Below, in pieces: positions 32,918 through 37,330 of a stretch of DNA of 37,330 nucleotides. Both the position numbers and the translations under genes were made by a program. This DNA comes from an uncultured Pelagibacteraceae bacterium (GTDB lineage: Bacteria; Pseudomonadota; Alphaproteobacteria; Pelagibacterales; Pelagibacteraceae): the NCBI GenBank assembly GCA_902531885.1, contig CACAFZ010000007.1:1-37330 (forward strand), in the 5' to 3' direction. The notes under the pieces are model-generated. The model ran no database searches, was not told the origin of the DNA, and saw only the letters and a list, made by a program, of their open reading frames with translations. Every line of letters begins with the position of its first letter. Within the stretch, counting starts at the first letter, position 1.

Positions 32918-34552
32918 ATGATATTAAAAAGTTCATTAAATCAGATCAATGAATTTTTTTTATATATATCAAATCATATAAGAAAATTTTATCTAAACTC
33001 CTCAATTTATAATAAAAAAATTTCAAAAATTGTTGAAGGAGACCTACAGTACGCACCAAGCCCAAATTTATTAGATTGCATAATTAAATATAATAAAAAG
33101 AAAAAAAACATTGAAGAGTATTTAACAAATTCTATTTGGACAAATAAAAAAATAACAGAAAATAATTATAAAAAACTTCATAACTTTTTTTGGCTTTTTA
33201 GTATTGATTTAAAATCTTCAAAAAAAATTACTCAGTCAATTATCTCAAATTGGATTGATTTAAATCATAACTATAATCAAAATAATTGGGAAATAGATAC
33301 TTTGTCCAAAAGATTAATTTCATGGATATCAAACTCTCAGTTAACTTATGACGAAAGTACTGCTGAATATAAAGAAAAATTTAACAACATTATTAAAAAA
33401 CAAATTAATCATCTAATTAATGAAATAAATAGGTCAGAATTAGTTGATGATAAAATGATAGGCTGTTCAGCTATAATTTTAGCAGGATTATCTTACCAGG
33501 ATAGAGAAAATTATTTAAATTATGGTCAAAATCTTTTAAAAAAAATTATTAGCTTATCTTTTGATCAAGATGGATTTCCTAAATCTAGAAATATAAGACA
33601 ACTTTCATTTTATTTAAAATATTTAGTTTTAATAAGAGAGTGGCTCAAAGAATCTCGCTCTGAAATACCAGAATATATAAATGAAATCATATTTAGATTA
33701 GGTAATGCTTATAATTTTATTTGGCAGTCTATTAAACAACCACTTTTATTTAATGGTAATCATGAAGCCGATAATTATGATTTTGATAAATATCTAGAGG
33801 CTTACGAATACAAATTTAATAACAAAAATAATTTTATGGGTGGTTATGGGGTTTTTAAAAATAAAAATTTTGCTTTAGTTATGGACTTAGGCACACCTCC
33901 AGAAAAAAAATTTTCATCAAATTATCAATCAGGTTCATTATCATTTGAATTTTTATACAAAAATCAAAAAATTATTTGTAATTCAGGATATTTTCAAAAT
34001 CACAATCATCAACTTAACAGGATTTCAAAATCTTCCGCAAACCATTCAACTTTAATTATTGATAATAGATCCTCAATAAAATTTAAAAAATACTTGTCAG
34101 GAGTTTCTAGGATTAACAAAAGTTTGAAAATTTTAAAAAAAAAAATTTCTTCTGAAAAATTTCATTGGAAACTATGTGGATCTCATGATGGTTATTTAAA
34201 AGAATATGGAATAGTACACGAAAGACAAATAGAATTTTTTCCTGATAAGTTCAAATTAATAGGGCAAGATAAAATATTAAAAAAAAGAAACTTTAAACCA
34301 AGTAATTTTGAAATTCGTTTTCACCTAATGCCAAATATTAAAATTACAAAAACACAAGATAATAAATCTGTACTAATAGAACTAGAAAATTCAGGTTGGA
34401 GATTTTTTTCTGAAAATCATCATATTCAGATTGAAACGGGTTTGTATTTTGGTAAAAAAAATTCTTTTACTGAAAATCAAAATATATTTATTTCAGGAAT
34501 TACTCAAAATGAAGATCAAATAATCAGATGGGAAATAAAAAAAATAATATGA
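32918..34552 (+). CDS. Heparinase II/III-like protein
   Basis: 544 residues in two parts, as in the family: an N-terminal helical toroid domain (about 1-300, with RLISWISNSQLTY and LNYGQNLLKKIISLSFDQDGFPKSRNIRQL) and a C-terminal beta-sandwich with the heparinase II/III block (YQSGSLSFEFLYKNQKIICNSGYF, SSANHSTLIIDNRSS). No signal peptide is evident, which is odd for a polysaccharide lyase. The gene is commonly beside purH in alphaproteobacteria and probably acts on a cell-envelope or internal polysaccharide; its substrate is unknown. Its stop overlaps the purH start as ATGA. Confidence 0.87.
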   Translation: MILKSSLNQINEFFLYISNHIRKFYLNSSIYNKKISKIVEGDLQYAPSPNLLDCIIKYNKKKKNIEEYLTNSIWTNKKITENNYKKLHNFFWLFSIDLKSSKKITQSIISNWIDLNHNYNQNNWEIDTLSKRLISWISNSQLTYDESTAEYKEKFNNIIKKQINHLINEINRSELVDDKMIGCSAIILAGLSYQDRENYLNYGQNLLKKIISLSFDQDGFPKSRNIRQLSFYLKYLVLIREWLKESRSEIPEYINEIIFRLGNAYNFIWQSIKQPLLFNGNHEADNYDFDKYLEAYEYKFNNKNNFMGGYGVFKNKNFALVMDLGTPPEKKFSSNYQSGSLSFEFLYKNQKIICNSGYFQNHNHQLNRISKSSANHSTLIIDNRSSIKFKKYLSGVSRINKSLKILKKKISSEKFHWKLCGSHDGYLKEYGIVHERQIEFFPDKFKLIGQDKILKKRNFKPSNFEIRFHLMPNIKITKTQDNKSVLIELENSGWRFFSENHHIQIETGLYFGKKNSFTENQNIFISGITQNEDQIIRWEIKKII

Positions 34553-36090
34553 AAAAAATTAAAAGAGCATTAATTTCAACTTGGGACAAAAATAATTTAA
34601 AAAAATTACTTTCAAAACTTAGAAAAGAGAAAGTAGAATTAATTAGCTCAGGAGGAACATACAAAGAAATAAAAAAGCTTGGATTTAAATGTTTAGAAGT
34701 TTCTAATTTTACTGGGTCAAATGAAATATTAAATGGAAGGGTTAAAACTTTGCACCCTAAAATTCACGCAGGAATTCTGAGCGTCAGAAAAAATAAAAAA
34801 CATAAAAAAGATTTAATAAAAAATAAATTTAAAGAAATTGATTTAGTAATTGTGAATTTTTATCCATTTGAAAAAACTCTAGAAAGTACAAAAAATCATA
34901 GGATCATATTAGAAAATATAGATATTGGTGGTCCAGCAATGGTAAGAGCAGCTGCAAAAAACTATAATGATGTTGTTGTCATTACTAATCCAAATCAATA
35001 CAACGAATTGATAAGAGAATTAATTAAAAATAAAGGTTCAACATCATTATCATTTAGACAAAAATTTTCTAAGGAAGCTTTTGCTGAAACTGCATATTAT
35101 GACGCTTTAATTGCAAATTACTTTAATATTACTTTAAAAGATAGTTTTCCTAAGAAAAAAATTTTATTTGGAAATTTAATTGAAAAGTTAAGGTATGGAG
35201 AAAATCCTCATCAAGAATCTGCGATTTATTCATTTTCTAAAAAAACAAAATTAAATCAACTTAATGGAAAACAACTAAGTTATAATAATTATAATGATAT
35301 TTTTTCTGCTCTTGCAATTTCAAAATCTCTTCCAAAAAATCAAGGAACAGTTATAGTAAAACATACAAACCCATGTGGAGTTTCTATAAATAAAAATAAT
35401 TTAAAAAGCTTTAAAGATGCATTAGCTTGTGATCCTCTTAGTGCATTTGGTGGTATAGTTGCATGTAACTTTAAAATTAAAAAAAAATTAGCAAAGGAAA
35501 TAAATATGTTATTCTTTGAAGTAATAGTAGCGAATGGATTTGATAAAAAAGCATTGAGAATTTTAAAAAAGAAAAAAAATTTAAGAATTATCGACTCAAC
35601 AAAAACAAAAATAATTGATATTGAAAATATTTTAACTAACTTCAATATGATGCTTATTCAAAAACCTGATTTAAAAAAATTTACAAAAAAAAATTTTAGT
35701 CTTGTTTCGAAAAATAAACCAAATTCAAAAACTCTAAAAGATTTAATTTTTGCATTTAACATTTGTAGATTTGTAAAATCTAATGCTATTGTTATAGTCC
35801 GAAACAATGCAACAATTGGTATTGGCGGAGGACAACCAAGTAGAATCGACAGTTGTAAAATTGCAATAAATAAAATGAATAAGTTTCATAATTTAAAAGA
35901 TTCTGACGAAATTTTAGCCGCATCTGATGCTTTTTTTCCATTTGTAGATGGATTTGAAAAGTTAATTCAAGCAGGAATTACAGCTGTTATCCAGCCATCT
36001 GGATCAATAAGAGATAAAGAAATAATTAAATTCGCAAACGAAACTAAAACAAAACTAGTATTTGCTAAAACCAGGCATTTTAAACACTAA
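34549..36090 (+). CDS. purH: Bifunctional AICAR formyltransferase / IMP cyclohydrolase
   Basis: Last two steps of IMP synthesis. The N-terminal cyclohydrolase domain shows RALISTWDKNNLKKLLSKL, SSGGTYKEI, GRVKTLHPKIHAGILS and NIDIGGPAMVRAAAKN. The formyltransferase domain shows LRYGENPHQES, VKHTNPCGVS with the Lys-His pair, SAFGGIVACN and the end DGFEKLIQAGITAVIQPSGSIRDKE followed by TRHFKH. The usual QPGGS is QPSGS here. I chose ATG at 34549 because MKKIKRALIST fits the family and it makes an ATGA overlap with the upstream stop; a start at 34528 would add seven residues. The product is 513 residues. Confidence 0.95.
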   Translation: MKKIKRALISTWDKNNLKKLLSKLRKEKVELISSGGTYKEIKKLGFKCLEVSNFTGSNEILNGRVKTLHPKIHAGILSVRKNKKHKKDLIKNKFKEIDLVIVNFYPFEKTLESTKNHRIILENIDIGGPAMVRAAAKNYNDVVVITNPNQYNELIRELIKNKGSTSLSFRQKFSKEAFAETAYYDALIANYFNITLKDSFPKKKILFGNLIEKLRYGENPHQESAIYSFSKKTKLNQLNGKQLSYNNYNDIFSALAISKSLPKNQGTVIVKHTNPCGVSINKNNLKSFKDALACDPLSAFGGIVACNFKIKKKLAKEINMLFFEVIVANGFDKKALRILKKKKNLRIIDSTKTKIIDIENILTNFNMMLIQKPDLKKFTKKNFSLVSKNKPNSKTLKDLIFAFNICRFVKSNAIVIVRNNATIGIGGGQPSRIDSCKIAINKMNKFHNLKDSDEILAASDAFFPFVDGFEKLIQAGITAVIQPSGSIRDKEIIKFANETKTKLVFAKTRHFKH

Positions 36091-36425
36091 ATTATTTTAT
36101 CAACTTTAGCAGCAAGAACAAAATCGCTTTCATGCAAGCCCTTTATAGCATGTGTAAAAATTTTTATCTTTGCATATCCCCATCCAAACCATATATCGGG
36201 GTGATGTCCTTCCTTTTCAGCAATTTCTCCAACTTTATTTACAAAATTTTGACTGTCTAAAAAATTTTTAAATTTAAATTCTTTTAGTAAATAATAAATT
36301 TTAGACTCATCAGATTTAACTTCCCAGCCATCAACCATTTTAAGATATTTATGAATTTCAGTGATATTAAATCCAGGAATATTTCCTTCGCAAGGAATAC
36401 ATTTTTTATTTGCTAATTCACTCAT
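36087..36425 (-). CDS. phhB: Pterin-4a-carbinolamine dehydratase
   Basis: Dehydrates 4a-hydroxytetrahydrobiopterin-type pterins, recycling the cofactor of aromatic hydroxylases. The active-site block is present: AEKEGHHPDIWFGWGYAKIKIFTH with His74, His75 and the Thr91-His92 pair, followed by GLHESDFVLAAKVD. Length 112 is normal. No phenylalanine hydroxylase gene is in view. Its stop overlaps the purH stop by 4 nt on the opposite strand, and its start overlaps the end of the upstream glycosyltransferase gene by 8 nt. Confidence 0.94.
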   Translation of the reverse strand: MSELANKKCIPCEGNIPGFNITEIHKYLKMVDGWEVKSDESKIYYLLKEFKFKNFLDSQNFVNKVGEIAEKEGHHPDIWFGWGYAKIKIFTHAIKGLHESDFVLAAKVDKII

Positions 36426-37330
36426 TAAATTTTTTTTTATACTTAATATTAATAATTTTTTCTATATTTTCAATTACATTATCCCATTTATTAAATTGAT
36501 TTTGTTTTATTATATTTACACTTGGATACCAAACAGTTTTTTTATTATCCTCAAACCATCGCCAATCAGAATTATAGTTTAACAGAAGATAGACATCTAA
36601 GTTTAATACACCTGCTAAATGTATTAATGCAGAGTCTATAGAAATTAGAACGTCAAATTTTTTAATAATTTCAGCTAATTCAAAAAGATTTTTGTTACCT
36701 AAATCAATAATATTAAAAGTATCAAATTCTTTAAAATTATAATCTTTTGCTCCTTTTGATAGATTATAAAATTGTAAATTATCTTTTTTCAATATTTCTT
36801 TAAAACAACTTATATTTAGAGTTCTGTGCTTAGCAGAAGGGCTATTTTGATTGCCATAAAATGAAAAGCCAATATTTAATTTATCTTTTTTTATTTGAAA
36901 ATTATTATTTATTTTAATTTTTTCCTTTAAGTTTTTTTTTTAAGGCTTAAATCTTTTACATTATTAATTCCCAATATATAAGGTAAACTACATATTGGGA
37001 CTTGGTAATCAAAGTTTTTATAATTAATTTTATGAGTTTCAAAAACATTGATATTAGGAAATAAGAATTTGAATATTTCTAAATTTCCATCCACTTGAAG
37101 AGTAATTTTATTTGTAAATTTTGTTATATTTTCAATAAACCTTGAAAATAGTAAATTATCACCAAGACCTTGTTCGCTCCAAATAAGTAAATTTTTTTCC
37201 TTGATATTTTCTATTTTATCAATTTGTGGAATATTTTGATATTTCTTTTCAGGACTAGCAAATGGAGCCCATCTATTTTCATACAATTCAAATCCATTTT
37301 TTATTTCCTTTAATTTTAAAAGACAAAATG
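36418..37330 (-). pseudogene. TPR-linked GT9-like glycosyltransferase with a broken frame, 5' end outside window
   Basis: Reading minus from the right edge, an open frame gives a TPR-type end (KLKEIKNGFELYENRWAPF) and then IWSEQGLGDNLLFSRF, the start of a GT9/OGT-like domain. It stops at a TAA after VKDLSLKKKT. The next frame continues the same protein without loss: KINNNF, then LNIGFSFYGNQNSPSAKHRTLNI, and later FDVLISIDSALIHLAGVLNLDVYLLL and DWRWFED, which are the nucleotide-sugar-site motifs. The break is in a run of ten A on the coding strand (36932-36941); eleven A would restore one frame. It could be a sequencing slip, a phase-variable tract, transcriptional slippage or true decay. It would transfer a sugar during envelope glycan synthesis. 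Confidence 0.85.

Noticed and set aside
34528..34548. Upstream start for purH
   Set aside because: It adds MGNKKNN, unlike the family, and would overlap the upstream gene by 25 nt; the ATG at 34549 gives a standard ATGA overlap.
1..37330. CRISPR arrays, rRNA, tRNA and prophage genes
   Set aside because: No regularly spaced repeats, no recognisable RNA genes and no phage structural or integrase proteins were found on either strand.

Overview
The window is very AT-rich, tightly packed chromosomal DNA. Genes usually abut or overlap by 1-10 nt, there is no gene-free stretch longer than about 250 bases, and no rRNA, tRNA or CRISPR was seen. The gene content (Tat-exported TRAP binding proteins, System I cytochrome c maturation, DUF2794, IalB, HspQ, a heparinase-like gene next to purH, and acs beside a DUF4212/VC_2705-type symporter) and the base composition point to a marine alphaproteobacterium of the SAR11 type (Pelagibacterales). 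That is an inference from composition and gene families, not from a marker gene.

Layout. (1) 1-9090, minus strand: a 2-oxo/2-hydroxy-acid module. It holds a TakP-like TRAP binding protein with two oversized TRAP permeases (the large one runs off the left edge), a GlcD/DLD-type FAD oxidase, a class I aminotransferase and two tandem FMN-dependent 2-hydroxy-acid dehydrogenases. (2) 9098-13767, minus strand: a PagL-like lipid A deacylase, then ccmH-ccmG-ccmF-ccmE-ccmD-ccmC (listed in window order; transcribed from ccmC). A long RNA-type hairpin lies just upstream of ccmC. (3) 13948-23090: housekeeping genes on both strands: hspQ, yciB, DUF2794, Bax-inhibitor-1, aldo/keto reductase, ialB, argG, PsiE-like, folD, yggT, mscS, hemD, hemC. 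(4) 23146-27004, plus strand: tsaD, then a cassette-like insert carrying a secreted C-type-lectin/autotransporter protein bounded by 25-bp direct repeats, then an EVE-domain gene. A short possible remnant of a second EVE start follows tsaD. (5) 27013-32213: an acetate module: acsA, a convergent conserved unknown gene, a DUF4212 small subunit with its Na+/solute symporter, a strong G+C hairpin and a small membrane protein. (6) 32256-37330: rpe, heparinase II/III-like and purH, then convergently phhB and a TPR/GT9-like glycosyltransferase whose frame is broken at a 10-base homopolymer and which runs off the right edge.

How it fits together. The left block could import pyruvate- or lactate-like acids and oxidise both lactate stereoisomers to pyruvate, with electrons passing to a respiratory chain whose c-type cytochromes need the adjacent ccm genes; hemC/hemD supply tetrapyrrole. 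The acetate block imports and activates acetate. The most unusual item is the lectin autotransporter locus: a predicted Ca2+-dependent sugar-binding surface protein in what looks like an inserted unit between two housekeeping genes.
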